Below, one piece after another: positions 18,231 to 28,554 of a stretch of DNA of 64,000 nucleotides; position 1 is the stretch's first letter, and each line of letters starts with the position of its first letter. This DNA is from Henningerozyma blattae CBS 6284 (taxonomy: Eukaryota; Ascomycota; Saccharomycetes; Saccharomycetales; Saccharomycetaceae): positions 744,001 to 808,000 of the forward strand of contig NC_020186.1 in NCBI RefSeq assembly GCF_000315915.1, given 5' to 3'. The position numbers and the translations under genes were made by a program. The notes under the pieces are model-generated. The model made no database searches, was not told the origin of the DNA, and worked only from the letters and a program-made list of their open reading frames with translations.

Positions 18231-19793
18231 ATGGTGTTGAATTTCAGTATCATCAAGGAGAAACAAAAGCAAAAAGATGAACTTCCCACAACTCGTTCGA
18301 AATTATATCCTAAGAAAAGTGTTTATGACAGAAAACGTAGGTCGCCTGCCTTTTATTGGACATGTATATTGGCCACCTGTCTAGCCATTTATCTGTTGTG
18401 CAAGGCTACTTTGGGTGACTCGTCGTTTGATCCCCTGTCAGCGATTAATAATTATAATTCATACGGTAGTTATCCCTTGAGTCGTAGTTCGAATAAAAAT
18501 TATAAAAACGCCAAAGAATTAGAAGATGTTGAATATTATGACTATGATTTCCGTTCCATTGATGAAATGAGCTTCCATAACTTTGATCAAGGTGAACAAC
18601 ATTATTTGATTACTCAATATGGCGGGGATGTGGTAACTTCTAAGGATAAAGAACGTTACATCCAAGAGATGGAAAATTTACTAAGTTCATCTGTAGATAA
18701 ATATGATCTATCTCAATTCGAAGGTACTGCTAATGGTGCTGAAAATCGTGAACATTTATTATATTTGACACCATTAAGAGATGCAGAACATGTCTTGCCA
18801 ATGATGTTTAAGCATTTAATGAATTTAACTTATCCACATGAATTGATAGATATTGCTTTCTTAGTTTCAGATTGTTCCGAAGGTGATAAAACTTTGGATA
18901 CCTTAATCACATTTGCTCGTCATTTACAAGATGGTACCCTTGTAGATATCTTTAAAGATATGGATGCGTCTATTGCCAAGAGTGAAAAAAAGAATGAAAA
19001 TCCAAATAAGCATTATTTGAAATTTATGGATCAAAATTATATTAAAATGGCTGATGCATCATTTGCTGGCCCACATCATAACGAATATAATAAGCCTTTC
19101 CGTTCTGTTCAAATCTTTCAAAAAGATTTCGGTCAAATCATTGGTCAAGGGTTTTCTGATAGACATGCTGTTAAAGTCCAAGGTATTAGAAGAAAATTAA
19201 TGGGTAGAGCAAGAAATTGGCTTACTGCAAATGCTTTAAAGCCTTATCATTCTTGGGTTTATTGGAGAGACGCAGATGTAGAATTATGTCCCGGTTCTGT
19301 CATTCAAGACTTGATGTCCAAAAACTATGATGTCATTGTACCAAACGTTTGGAGACCGTTACCAGAATTCTTAAATAAAGAACAACCATATGATTTGAAT
19401 TCTTGGATGGAATCAGGTGAAGCTTTAGAACTGGCAAAAACTTTAGATGAAGATGATGTCATTGTTGAAGGTTATGCAGAATATCCAACCTGGAGAGTTC
19501 ATTTGGCTTATTTAAGAGATCCAAATGGTGATCCAAATCAAACTTTAGATATTGATGGGGTCGGTGGTGTTTCTATTCTTGCAAAGGCAAAGTTATTTAG
19601 ACATGGTGTTCATTTCCCAGCTTTCACTTTTGAGAATCATGCAGAAACTGAAGCATTTGGTAAAATGGCTAAGAAAATGGGATACTCAGTAGGAGGTTTA
19701 CCAAATTATATGTTATGGCATATTTACGAACCAAGTGATGATGATTTAAAAGATATGGCAGCTATAGAAAGAGGAGAATATAACCAAAATTGA
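18231..19793 (+). CDS. VAN1: Mannan polymerase I subunit Van1
   Basis: Known role: Van1 pairs with Mnn9 in the cis-Golgi M-Pol I complex, which starts the long alpha-1,6-mannose backbone of cell-wall mannoproteins (GT62 family). The 520-residue protein is type II: a basic cytosolic tail, one membrane anchor at about 40-57 (FYWTCILATCLAIYLLC), an acidic stem with EDVEYYDYDF, then the catalytic domain. The metal-binding motif is at about 346 (YWRDADVELCPGS). Blocks such as VKVQGIRRKLMGRARNWLTA, VIVPNVWRPLP and MLWHIYEPSDDDLK follow S. cerevisiae Van1 nearly word for word and differ from Anp1 and Mnn9. YML115C lies two genes from DAT1 in S. cerevisiae; TAF8 (YML114C) is missing here. Confidence 0.96.
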   Translation: MVLNFSIIKEKQKQKDELPTTRSKLYPKKSVYDRKRRSPAFYWTCILATCLAIYLLCKATLGDSSFDPLSAINNYNSYGSYPLSRSSNKNYKNAKELEDVEYYDYDFRSIDEMSFHNFDQGEQHYLITQYGGDVVTSKDKERYIQEMENLLSSSVDKYDLSQFEGTANGAENREHLLYLTPLRDAEHVLPMMFKHLMNLTYPHELIDIAFLVSDCSEGDKTLDTLITFARHLQDGTLVDIFKDMDASIAKSEKKNENPNKHYLKFMDQNYIKMADASFAGPHHNEYNKPFRSVQIFQKDFGQIIGQGFSDRHAVKVQGIRRKLMGRARNWLTANALKPYHSWVYWRDADVELCPGSVIQDLMSKNYDVIVPNVWRPLPEFLNKEQPYDLNSWMESGEALELAKTLDEDDVIVEGYAEYPTWRVHLAYLRDPNGDPNQTLDIDGVGGVSILAKAKLFRHGVHFPAFTFENHAETEAFGKMAKKMGYSVGGLPNYMLWHIYEPSDDDLKDMAAIERGEYNQN

Positions 19794-20526
19794 TGAAAAA
19801 TTAAAGCATGAAAGGAACTTTGAAAAAGATCAATTTATAAGATAGAAAATAAAAATATTATAAAAAGAAAAATAAAAGAAAAAACAAATTAATATTGAAA
19901 ATAAATTCAACATCTCTTTATTCCTTCATTATTTCATTCCTACTTTCATTACATTTATTACTTGATAAAAATTTAAACTTTTAATGCATACATATTTGAA
20001 CTTTCATTTGTTTTATATTTGTTACTAATGTTATTGTTTGTTTGTTATTTTTCTTTTCCATCTTCTGCATCTTTTTTTTTATTTCTGGTTTTAATCTTTT
20101 TTTCTGCTTAGTTTACACAATGTCTTTTGTCAAATAAAAACTCTTATTATCACTTGACTATCATCACATTATTACTGTAATGTTGTTGTTTTCTCTCTTT
20201 CTGTTTCATTTCTAATTGAAGAAAAAATATCTATATAACTACAAGAAATCATCATATGAGTAGATGATTTTTTTGGTATGCGTCTTATTTTTTTCGACAT
20301 TTATAACGATTTATTACTCAACCATATTTTTAATAAGACTTTTTTTATTACTTTTTTAATTCAAATCTTTCTCTTGTTTCAATATTAAATAGTATATTTA
20401 TTTATTCCATTTAGGTTACCAATATATTTTATAGTAGTTAAGTTACCTTTCTTTATTTTAACAGCATTTAACTACACATAATTTTGTTTGCAAAGTATTG
20501 ATATAACATTGAAATATAGTAGTAAA

Positions 20527-20564
<38 letters not shown>

Positions 20565-20831
20565 GTGATTAAAAAAAAAAAATTAAATATCAAAGTAAAT
20601 GCTTATAGTTGTATAAAACAAGGGGATAAATGAAATATACTAAAAAAATCTATTTGTACTATTAATAAAGGAGGTGTTATGATAAATGTATGTATGTATG
20701 TATATGTACAAAGAAAATTTATTCCACTTGTCCAATATGCTTGAATTTAATTTATTTATAGTAGGAAGAAAAAAAACAAAAAATGTAAATACCATAAAAA
20801 AAGAATCAAGTATCAGTAAATGTTGATATTT
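19794..20831. other. Convergent intergenic VAN1/NAB6 with (ATT)10
   Basis: About 1 kb between two 3' ends. It is T-rich, with A/T homopolymers, an (ATT)10 run at 20531-20560 and a short TATG repeat near 20688. It should hold both terminators. No gene seen; the S. cerevisiae neighbour ATR1 (YML116W) is absent. Confidence 0.6.
20531..20560 (+). repeat. (ATT)10 microsatellite
   Basis: Ten perfect ATT units in the shared 3' region of VAN1 and NAB6. Confidence 0.95.
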
Positions 20832-23800
20832 CTAATTTAAAGGTTCACCATCATCGCCATACGTTATGTTGTTATCTTCAGCAGAAACACCAAGAATATT
20901 AGCTGCATACATGAATGTGGAATGTTGTAATTGAGTTAAATATTGGGACATGACATCTGAACCAGGAATAGTTTTCCTTGTATTTCTGTTTTTATTTTTA
21001 TTTCTAGGACCTCTAAATGGATTTTTTTCGTCTAGAACTTCATCAGGTAATTGGCTTAAAATTTCATCTTCAGTATCAGAAGTAATGAATTTTGGATTAT
21101 CATTCTTTGGCTTTAGTTTTGTCTTACGGTATGTTCTTGTTAAAGTTGATGACGCCATTGGTGGATACTGATTTAAAACAGGAACTTGATTTGATTGTAA
21201 AATTTTTTGATTATGCGAACGATGTACTTTACGTTTATTATGCTTATTTTTATTCTTTTTTAATTTTTGATTATCAATGTTTTCCAAAGTCAATGCATCA
21301 GAATTATCACCACTACCAATAATTAATTCTACATCAGATAAATCATCAGATGATTGAGAATCCAATTCTTCATCTTCATTTTCATTAGAAAATTGTTCAA
21401 TAGCATTATCAGTACTACTAGTTTCATCATCTTCGTGATTAGAGGTATCTGTGTTAATTTGACTAGGATCTATATTTTTAGTTACTGCTACAGTGGCAGA
21501 AGTAGTAATAATGCCCAGAGCTTCTAAAGAGGCAGGATCTACTTTATGATCATCATCAAAACTAGTTGCAGGAGAAGTTAGTTTTTGGGTATCCTCTGGT
21601 GTATCAATATCATTATTTGTTGTGTTTATAGTTGTATCAGTTTCTGATGATTCAAAAGTAATTCCTAAAGATTCTAAATTGACAGCAGGCTTTCTTATCT
21701 GTGAATTATTAGATAATTTATTATTATTTCGTAAATTATTTTCTTCCTGTAATCTACGCTCTTCTTCAATTTTTTTTAATTTTATTTGATATGCAGGTTT
21801 TTTAACTTTCTTGAAAAATTTAGAATTTTTAGTGGCAACTAAATTTTTATTCACATTACCACATCTATCTTTACCATAACCAATAATTAATCCATTATAT
21901 CTACCATCAAATTTATTATGGAATCTTATACCATCATCTTCATTTACTTCTTCAACCAAAGTAATGGCAGAATTTATATTCATAAAATTAATCCAGCAAC
22001 AATGGCCGTCATTTAAATAATTAATTTGTTCAATTTCACCATATTGAGAAAAATCTTTCCTTAATTGAAGTTCATTTGGTAATTTATAAATCTCATGGTA
22101 TTTTTCATAATCAGGATTGTTAATAAATTTATCTTTAAATGCAAATTCTGGTAAACTTACATAAACATTTCTATTAGCACCAATAGTTACAGCTAGTGAA
22201 ATTGATTTTGGTAAAGGACCTGAATGATTTCCCCAGCCTACTTTTAAAATGTTACCATGTAATACAATTGGATCAATATAAGCATTAGCAAAAAATTGAG
22301 CTGCATTTGTTGCTTCAATGAATGTTACAAAACAAATATGCTTGTCTCTTAAAAACACAATTTTCTGTAAAATCCCACCACGAACTACATTACAAAGATC
22401 CTCTGGTTTAGAACGAGGATTGATATTACCAATATAAACCGTTCTATTGCCTGGACCACCACCTAATACAGCTGATAATTCCGTGGATGTATTAAAATGA
22501 TTCTCTAAAGTTTGTGTCAAATTATTATGTGTACCTTGCTGTTGTGGCTGTTGTTGCTGTGGTTGTTGTGGTTGTTGTGTTGCCGTGAATAAAACTGAAG
22601 GTTGTCTTGATCGTTGTGGATCCATTGGGTCAATCATATCGAAATTACCAGCAAACATTGGCATAGGCATTGATTGTGGAGGTAACATGTTCATATTCAT
22701 ATTCATATTCATATTTACATTCATATTCATGTTCATGTTCATATTCATTGTCATATTCATATTCATATTAAATTCGAATGGTTGTTGGTTTAATAATAAA
22801 TAATTTGAATTACTTAAATTTGTAATTGAAATATTTTCTAAATCTTGATCAAATTCTTCTACAATTGGTTGATTATAAATTTTTGCAGAAATGATTAATT
22901 CATTATCTTTCAAATCAATATTTTTCAATTTTTCGTTTAAAATTTCGATTTCCTGATCCATTGAAAGTTCATGTACAGTGACATTCGAATTTTTTCTTGA
23001 TTTATTACGTATCGTAATATCGTTATTATTAATTGGATTATCATTACTATTATTGTTATCATTAGAAGTATTATCATTAGAAATATTATCATTAGAAATA
23101 CTAACATTTGATTTATCATTGTCTGAATTTAAACTTGTAATGGGAACATTGGATTTATTGTTATTATTAATCTCATTTGGTAAATTAACGATTGAAGAAA
23201 TTTTTGACGATGGAGTAGAGTGAGATATAGTTGATTTTGAATTTTCAGAATTTTTATGATAATTAGTTTTTGAAACGAAAAAACAATCAAAAATATTTAA
23301 TTCATTTAACTTTGCTTTAAAATAATCAAAAGCTTCAATTGCCATTAAAATATTTGAAAAAGTTAATAAACAATAGTTATTACCGAATTTTGAAATTGGA
23401 GTATCCTCGATTTGATCTTCATTATCATCTCCAATTGTATTTTTATTATTTTTAGTATTATTTTCAATATTTACAAGTGAAATAGATTCAAGAATATATC
23501 TATTATTTAAATTATTATTAATGAATAAATTCAATTTTTCATTTATCAATTGATCTTTAGAAACAACTCCGTTAAATTTTAACAATAAGGATCTTGTGGC
23601 ACCTCTTTTAACCAAATCAGATTGTAAAGCACTTGCAAACGTCAATGGGAAATTTTCTTTATTTAAATCATTTCTAATATCTTCAATAACAATTTCTTCT
23701 CCATCTGTTTCTTCTTCATCTTCTTCCTCTTCTTTAATTGTATCAATTTTTAAGTTTTTATTTGATGAAGAAGATTCATCTCCATTATCACTTGCATGTT

Positions 23801-24920
23801 CATTAATTGGATGATTATAATCAGTGAATTCGTATTTTAAAATGACAAAGCTTAAAGTTAAAGATTTTGAAGACAATTCAGTTTTAAATTCCATTAATCT
23901 TTGTAACACATTATTATAAAAGTCCAAACAAATTTCCCTTGAGACAAAACTTAATAAAATTGAATTGTATTTTGAACCTGGATTTAATTTAATTAGATAA
24001 ACACTTTCAATAGGACCAAAATTAATGAAATTTTTCACTAAAGTTCTTGTGTCAATTGATTGATTAATATTTTCTAGTAATAAAGACCTTGTTCTAAATT
24101 CATCAGTACCTTTTGGTAAGATTTTATAAGACACAACTAATGGGATTTCCAATAGTTTGTTAATATCAATTACACTTGAATATTTTGGTTTTTCAATAAT
24201 CATTGGATTTTCTTTAAATGTTTGTTGAGAAATACGATAAGAATTGTCGTCCTTCAATAATTTTCTATTAATTATATGGTTATTTCTAATTCTATTAGAA
24301 TTATTTCTCGAATTTCTAATATTTTGATTATTTAAAGGAGGATTTTTCAATATTGGTACTGGTGGTATTGGATAATTATCATATTTAGAATTCAAATTTA
24401 AATTGGACATGGAACTTGAATTTGAATTTGAAATTGAGTTTGAATTTGAATTTTTCCTTGAAAAGCTTTTCCTTGTTGGAGTAGAAGAAATTGAAGTAGC
24501 AGAGTAAGGAAAACTATGTATATTTGGAGTTGATACAAAGGGAGAACCCATTAATAAATGAGAAGGTAACAATGTAGCACCATAACTTGGATCAAATGGA
24601 GTTGGTGGGGCAGATGGAATTGGGCTATAATAGGTGGGGTTCAATGCAGAAGTATGATCTATCATGTTTGTATTTGAATTGTTAATTCTAAATTCTTGAT
24701 TTGAATTATCGAAATATGCATTATTGTTGGTAAAATTTTGGTGGAAATACGTTTGATTGTTGGAATTAGAATTAGTAGTAGCGTTTGGATTGTTAAAATA
24801 AAATTGATGTTGATATAAATATTGATCATTCATCATATTGTTTGTACTGAAAGGAGTACCTCTGTTTCTAGAATTGTTTCTTGAATTAGAACCATTCCAC
24901 CTTCTAGAATGTTTAGACAT
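20832..24920 (-). CDS. NAB6: RNA-binding protein Nab6
   Basis: Known role: Nab6 (YML117W) is a poly(A)-RNA-associated RRM protein; it binds many mRNAs, among them cell-wall protein messages. The 1362-residue protein opens with an Asn/Ser-rich region. Degenerate RRM-like segments follow near residue 270-350 (TRSLLLENINQSIDTRTLVK), then a Met-Asn repeat tract (about residues 715-745) and a PQQ-rich stretch. The two best RRMs start near 825 (RTVYIGNINPRSKPEDLCNV) and near 914 (NRNVYVSLPEF...LRKDFSQYGEIEQINYLN). These RRMs resemble Nab6 and its relative Mrn1. The acidic C-terminal part ends ITYGDDGEPLN. It is longer than S. cerevisiae Nab6 (1134) through low-complexity growth. Location after VAN1 fits YML117W. 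Confidence 0.88.
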   Translation of the reverse strand: MSKHSRRWNGSNSRNNSRNRGTPFSTNNMMNDQYLYQHQFYFNNPNATTNSNSNNQTYFHQNFTNNNAYFDNSNQEFRINNSNTNMIDHTSALNPTYYSPIPSAPPTPFDPSYGATLLPSHLLMGSPFVSTPNIHSFPYSATSISSTPTRKSFSRKNSNSNSISNSNSSSMSNLNLNSKYDNYPIPPVPILKNPPLNNQNIRNSRNNSNRIRNNHIINRKLLKDDNSYRISQQTFKENPMIIEKPKYSSVIDINKLLEIPLVVSYKILPKGTDEFRTRSLLLENINQSIDTRTLVKNFINFGPIESVYLIKLNPGSKYNSILLSFVSREICLDFYNNVLQRLMEFKTELSSKSLTLSFVILKYEFTDYNHPINEHASDNGDESSSSNKNLKIDTIKEEEEDEEETDGEEIVIEDIRNDLNKENFPLTFASALQSDLVKRGATRSLLLKFNGVVSKDQLINEKLNLFINNNLNNRYILESISLVNIENNTKNNKNTIGDDNEDQIEDTPISKFGNNYCLLTFSNILMAIEAFDYFKAKLNELNIFDCFFVSKTNYHKNSENSKSTISHSTPSSKISSIVNLPNEINNNNKSNVPITSLNSDNDKSNVSISNDNISNDNTSNDNNNSNDNPINNNDITIRNKSRKNSNVTVHELSMDQEIEILNEKLKNIDLKDNELIISAKIYNQPIVEEFDQDLENISITNLSNSNYLLLNQQPFEFNMNMNMTMNMNMNMNMNVNMNMNMNMNMLPPQSMPMPMFAGNFDMIDPMDPQRSRQPSVLFTATQQPQQPQQQQPQQQGTHNNLTQTLENHFNTSTELSAVLGGGPGNRTVYIGNINPRSKPEDLCNVVRGGILQKIVFLRDKHICFVTFIEATNAAQFFANAYIDPIVLHGNILKVGWGNHSGPLPKSISLAVTIGANRNVYVSLPEFAFKDKFINNPDYEKYHEIYKLPNELQLRKDFSQYGEIEQINYLNDGHCCWINFMNINSAITLVEEVNEDDGIRFHNKFDGRYNGLIIGYGKDRCGNVNKNLVATKNSKFFKKVKKPAYQIKLKKIEEERRLQEENNLRNNNKLSNNSQIRKPAVNLESLGITFESSETDTTINTTNNDIDTPEDTQKLTSPATSFDDDHKVDPASLEALGIITTSATVAVTKNIDPSQINTDTSNHEDDETSSTDNAIEQFSNENEDEELDSQSSDDLSDVELIIGSGDNSDALTLENIDNQKLKKNKNKHNKRKVHRSHNQKILQSNQVPVLNQYPPMASSTLTRTYRKTKLKPKNDNPKFITSDTEDEILSQLPDEVLDEKNPFRGPRNKNKNRNTRKTIPGSDVMSQYLTQLQHSTFMYAANILGVSAEDNNITYGDDGEPLN

Positions 24921-26155
24921 GATGATAGCGTAGATTAATCTATCGGTGTATTAATTTAGCGAAGTATTAGTGTAGCAATTAAGGATTAAATGTAATGATC
25001 AATATAGCGATGTATCAAGTGTAGCAATCTAGTAATGTTAAATGATCATAATCCAGTGCTGAAACAACGAGCAGGATGGGTATATATAAACGAAGTTCTA
25101 ATAAGAAAGTAATAGTGTTTTTTTTAGTAAATTTTCAATTTTTTTTAAAAGTTCGAATATGATTGATTGGCAATTATGATTAGAAAATATGTGATTGACC
25201 AATATGATTGGCAAATATAATAATTTCAATTATAATTAACTCTATAAGCAAAGGTTAAAGGATTCAAAAAAAAAGAAAAAAATAGTAAATGAATACAGCC
25301 AGTTGTTTGCAGATAATCTTGCAAATAGCTTTGCAAATACTTTTCTCTTTTAAATGGTTTTCCAAATGAATTTTCAAATGTTTTCTTGAAATACTAGTCA
25401 AGTTATTGATCAAAGATCAACTCTTTGTTTTATACGGGTCAAACAACAACAGACCTGGCCGATTTGCGCATTTTGCACGACGCGACACGGCGCGACACGA
25501 AACATGTGACACATAACACGACTCATATAGTTTATAACACTCCTGGTTTCTATATTTTCATTATCATATTTAGTTTTGTAATGGTTTTTCCTACCTGGTA
25601 ATAGTTTCAGTTTGTATTATTCTGAATTGGGACCTTTTTTATGTTTCAAGTAGTGTTCTAAATTTAGCACAGGTCATGTGAACAATTGTCCATGCTGTCT
25701 TTTCTGCTATTAAAGTGATAGAGTGTGATTTATAGCATGATACTTTGGAGCAATAAGACTTCTATAAATTGTCCTACGATGATTTATTTTAGGGCATTTT
25801 TCCTTATAGGAAAATTTGGTGCTACGACTTTTTTGCTAATACGGTATTGTAATATGGTAGTAGTAATACTAAGATAACTGTAATTAGCGTAACAACTATG
25901 GAGTAATTGTGGGAATGTGATGAATGTTTTAATTCAAGAATTTGGCAAAAATAAGCAACTAGATTAAGTAAGTTATACGTATATTATATTTGGCTATTAT
26001 TCACTACTAAAGGAAACTCCGACGACACAAATTCGGCCGTGACAGTAATGATAATAAAAGGGGGACATGCCAATATTTATTTATTAGTAGATTTCTATAA
26101 GTTAAAATATATCTATATTTATTTAAAAAGCTATATATATGTATTTAAATTAATC
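24921..26155. other. Divergent intergenic NAB6/orphan
   Basis: More than 1.2 kb between two start codons. The NAB6-proximal half is AT-rich; at 25461-25520 there is a small GC-rich island with SBF-like repeats (listed separately). The rest has no ORF and no tRNA signature. Candidate lost neighbours (ATR1/YMR279C, CAT8) have left no visible relic. Confidence 0.5.
25475..25502 (+). promoter_or_regulatory. CGCGACAC tandem repeat ending in an SCB element
   Basis: Two near-identical 10-mers, CGCGACACGG and CGCGACACGA (25481-25500), follow GCACGA and run into AA, producing CACGAAA at 25496-25502. That is a perfect SCB word (CRCGAAA), and ACGCGA overlaps the MCB core. Such GC content is exceptional in this promoter. 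It lies about 555-580 bp upstream of the NAB6 ATG. Confidence 0.45.
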
Positions 26156-27100
26156 ATGGTGGAACCTGATCTTATTAGCTCCTGTGTGAAAGAATCACGG
26201 TTTATTAATAGTACTGATGTAGTTCATTGGTCTTTAAAAAGCGATCATGGAAGTTTTATAGTAATGGAAGAAAAAGAGAGCAATGATGTATGGAATCAAA
26301 TTGATCAAATCATAGTAGATGAATCTATTGAAACTAAATATATTTTTTTCATAGAGAAACCGGATAATGGATCAAGAATTGATAAATGGTTTCAACCGAG
26401 TGCGATGAAATTTTATATCATCTTTAAAACATTATTACCTCACTTTAATGAACCTTTAAAGTATTCTATTGAAAATATTGGATTATTTATATTTAATAAA
26501 AATATTATGGTTATCATTACAGAAACATTTTTCCAAAAAAATGAAGTAGAATTTAAAAAACTATTTTTAAACGGAATGATATTACAATTTAATGATGATT
26601 TTTTAATTACAAGTTGTTTTAATATTTTTATGGTCGTAAATAAGATTGCTATAAAGATCTTCCAAGATTTCAAAGATTCTTTAGAACTGATAAAAGAAAC
26701 GACAGATTTCCAATCAATGGATGAATCCTCACGACAATCTTCTGATAATACAAAGAAGGAAAATTCAAAGTCACCGGAATCCTTTATCAATACTTATTCA
26801 CTTGATAATGAAGAATTTTTAAACCATCAAGGGTTTAATCTCCCAACTATACAATTAAATAATACTTTTGAAATTTATTTATTCTTCAAAAAATTCATGA
26901 CTATCAAAGAAAATGAAATTGAAATTTATTTTAATATTGGGTTTACTCAATTTAATAATTCGTCAAGGCCAAGTATAGAAAAATTTAATAAAATGTTGGA
27001 AATTAATCAAAATTTAATTAAACAATGTTGGAGTGTTTTAAATCAAATTTTCTCTCAATTGTTACAAGAATACTATAATGACGACAGTAAGACTTTATAA
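26156..27100 (+). CDS. Hypothetical protein, 314 aa, unrecognised
   Basis: I do not recognise this protein. I chose the ATG at 26156 (context AATCATGGTG). The open frame continues upstream to an ATG at 26048, but those 36 codons are Tyr/Ile/Lys-rich and look like translated spacer. The product is soluble, with predicted alternating strands and helices: MVEPDLISSCVKESRF, a hydrophobic core segment near residue 100 (ENIGLFIFNKNIMVIIT), a Ser/Asp/Lys-rich linker near 190-215, and a helical C-terminal part (EKFNKMLEINQNLIKQCWSV). There is no signal peptide or clear membrane span. It lies between NAB6 and GPI12, where neither S. cerevisiae sister region has an obvious counterpart. A fast-evolving subunit of some complex is possible. 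Confidence 0.7.
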   Translation: MVEPDLISSCVKESRFINSTDVVHWSLKSDHGSFIVMEEKESNDVWNQIDQIIVDESIETKYIFFIEKPDNGSRIDKWFQPSAMKFYIIFKTLLPHFNEPLKYSIENIGLFIFNKNIMVIITETFFQKNEVEFKKLFLNGMILQFNDDFLITSCFNIFMVVNKIAIKIFQDFKDSLELIKETTDFQSMDESSRQSSDNTKKENSKSPESFINTYSLDNEEFLNHQGFNLPTIQLNNTFEIYLFFKKFMTIKENEIEIYFNIGFTQFNNSSRPSIEKFNKMLEINQNLIKQCWSVLNQIFSQLLQEYYNDDSKTL

Positions 27101-27331
27101 AAAAAAAAGAAGCAGTAATGAATGAAAAGTAAAAATAAAAAGACAACACATAATTATTTTTTTTCTTGTTTTGTAAATTCAGAACTCTTTTTTTTTGCCT
27201 ATAATATTTTAATAATAATAAATTATTCCGGATTATTTAATTCCTTTTTTTATAAATTCTTAAGGAGAATAAAAAATATATAATATTAAAACCATTTTTT
27301 AACACATCAATTAAACAAGTAATAGAAAAAA

Positions 27332-28291
27332 ATGAATTTTTCAACAAATGAAATAAGAACGGTTAAATTGATTTTAATCTTTTGGTTAATTTATATCTTC
27401 AATTCAAATAGTATTAAATTATTAAATGATCAATCATTTAACTATTTTAATAAACACATTCAATTAATGAGTAATAAGCAACATGTAAAAATAAATTCAT
27501 TATCGTTAATTATTGCTCATCCAGATGATGAAATTATGTTTTTCAGTCCTACCTTATTGCAGTTAAATAATTATTTGGAGAAAGATATCATGTTCAATGT
27601 AGTGTGTTTATCACAAGGGTTAGATTCAACAGGATCTTTTAAAGATCCACAGAGAGTTCATGAATTGAATGATTCCTTAAATCTTTTATTTAATAGAGGT
27701 TCTAATAATGAGCATAACAGAAATTTCAAATTGATTCAATTGGATTATACAGATGGGATGAAAGAAATTTGGAATATGGACTTAATAGTAGATGATTTAT
27801 TGCAAAATTTAAATTTCACTGATAATGGTATAAATTTATTATTAACTTTTGATAAATCAGGTGTCTCAAATCATAAAAATCATCTTGCTTGTAATGAAGC
27901 TGTTACAAAGTTATTAAAGTATTCAAATCCAGATTCAAATTTAATTGGTATATTTTTAAATAGCCATTCCAAAAATTTCTTTCTAAAATATTCATTTTTC
28001 GTTTCCAAATTGTTTACCATTATTAAATTGAAGTTCTTTAGATCAATCTCTTTATTCTATAGTTTTTGTTTCCCAAACTCCGATTTTTTGCAATCATATC
28101 AAATCATTTCACATTATGACTTGAATACAAAGACAAACCTTTCATTCACTTTTTTTAATCCGTTTGCAAAATATATGTTATCATATTCAACTATGTTGAA
28201 TGCTCATGAATCTCAAATGGTTTGGTTTAGATATTTGTGGTGGATTTTTTCAAGATTTGCCTTTATTAATGATCTAACAATCGTCAACTAG
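27332..28291 (+). CDS. GPI12: GlcNAc-PI de-N-acetylase Gpi12
   Basis: Known role: Gpi12 removes the acetyl group from GlcNAc-phosphatidylinositol on the cytosolic ER face, the second step of GPI-anchor synthesis (PIG-L family). An N-terminal membrane anchor (LILIFWLIYIF, residues 13-23) is followed by the signature AHPDDE at 62-67, whose His and Asp residues bind the catalytic metal, then FFSPTLLQL. A downstream SNHKNHLACNEA carries the HxxH metal ligands. Length of 319 is close to S. cerevisiae (304). GPI12 and AEP2 are convergent neighbours here exactly as in YMR281W-YMR282C. GPI synthesis is functionally linked to DFG5 in the next block, which acts on GPI proteins, but this is not an operon. 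Confidence 0.95.
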   Translation: MNFSTNEIRTVKLILIFWLIYIFNSNSIKLLNDQSFNYFNKHIQLMSNKQHVKINSLSLIIAHPDDEIMFFSPTLLQLNNYLEKDIMFNVVCLSQGLDSTGSFKDPQRVHELNDSLNLLFNRGSNNEHNRNFKLIQLDYTDGMKEIWNMDLIVDDLLQNLNFTDNGINLLLTFDKSGVSNHKNHLACNEAVTKLLKYSNPDSNLIGIFLNSHSKNFFLKYSFFVSKLFTIIKLKFFRSISLFYSFCFPNSDFLQSYQIISHYDLNTKTNLSFTFFNPFAKYMLSYSTMLNAHESQMVWFRYLWWIFSRFAFINDLTIVN

Positions 28292-28554
28292 TAAAAAATG
28301 GTCATTCTATTCTTGTATACAACTATACATGAACTTTAAAACTTTTTTACATTCTTGCATTCACATATATAGAGCATTTGGAAAAAGTGATAATTTATAA
28401 ATTTACTTATCTTAAAATTTTTTCTTTGTTAATGGTGATTAGAATATTTATATGAATATAGAACAATATTTTTTTTTATCTACAAGACTATAAATTACAA
28501 ATTCTATGGAACTTCAAGTCATTTTAATTTTGTATTACCACATTCTACCTAAGA

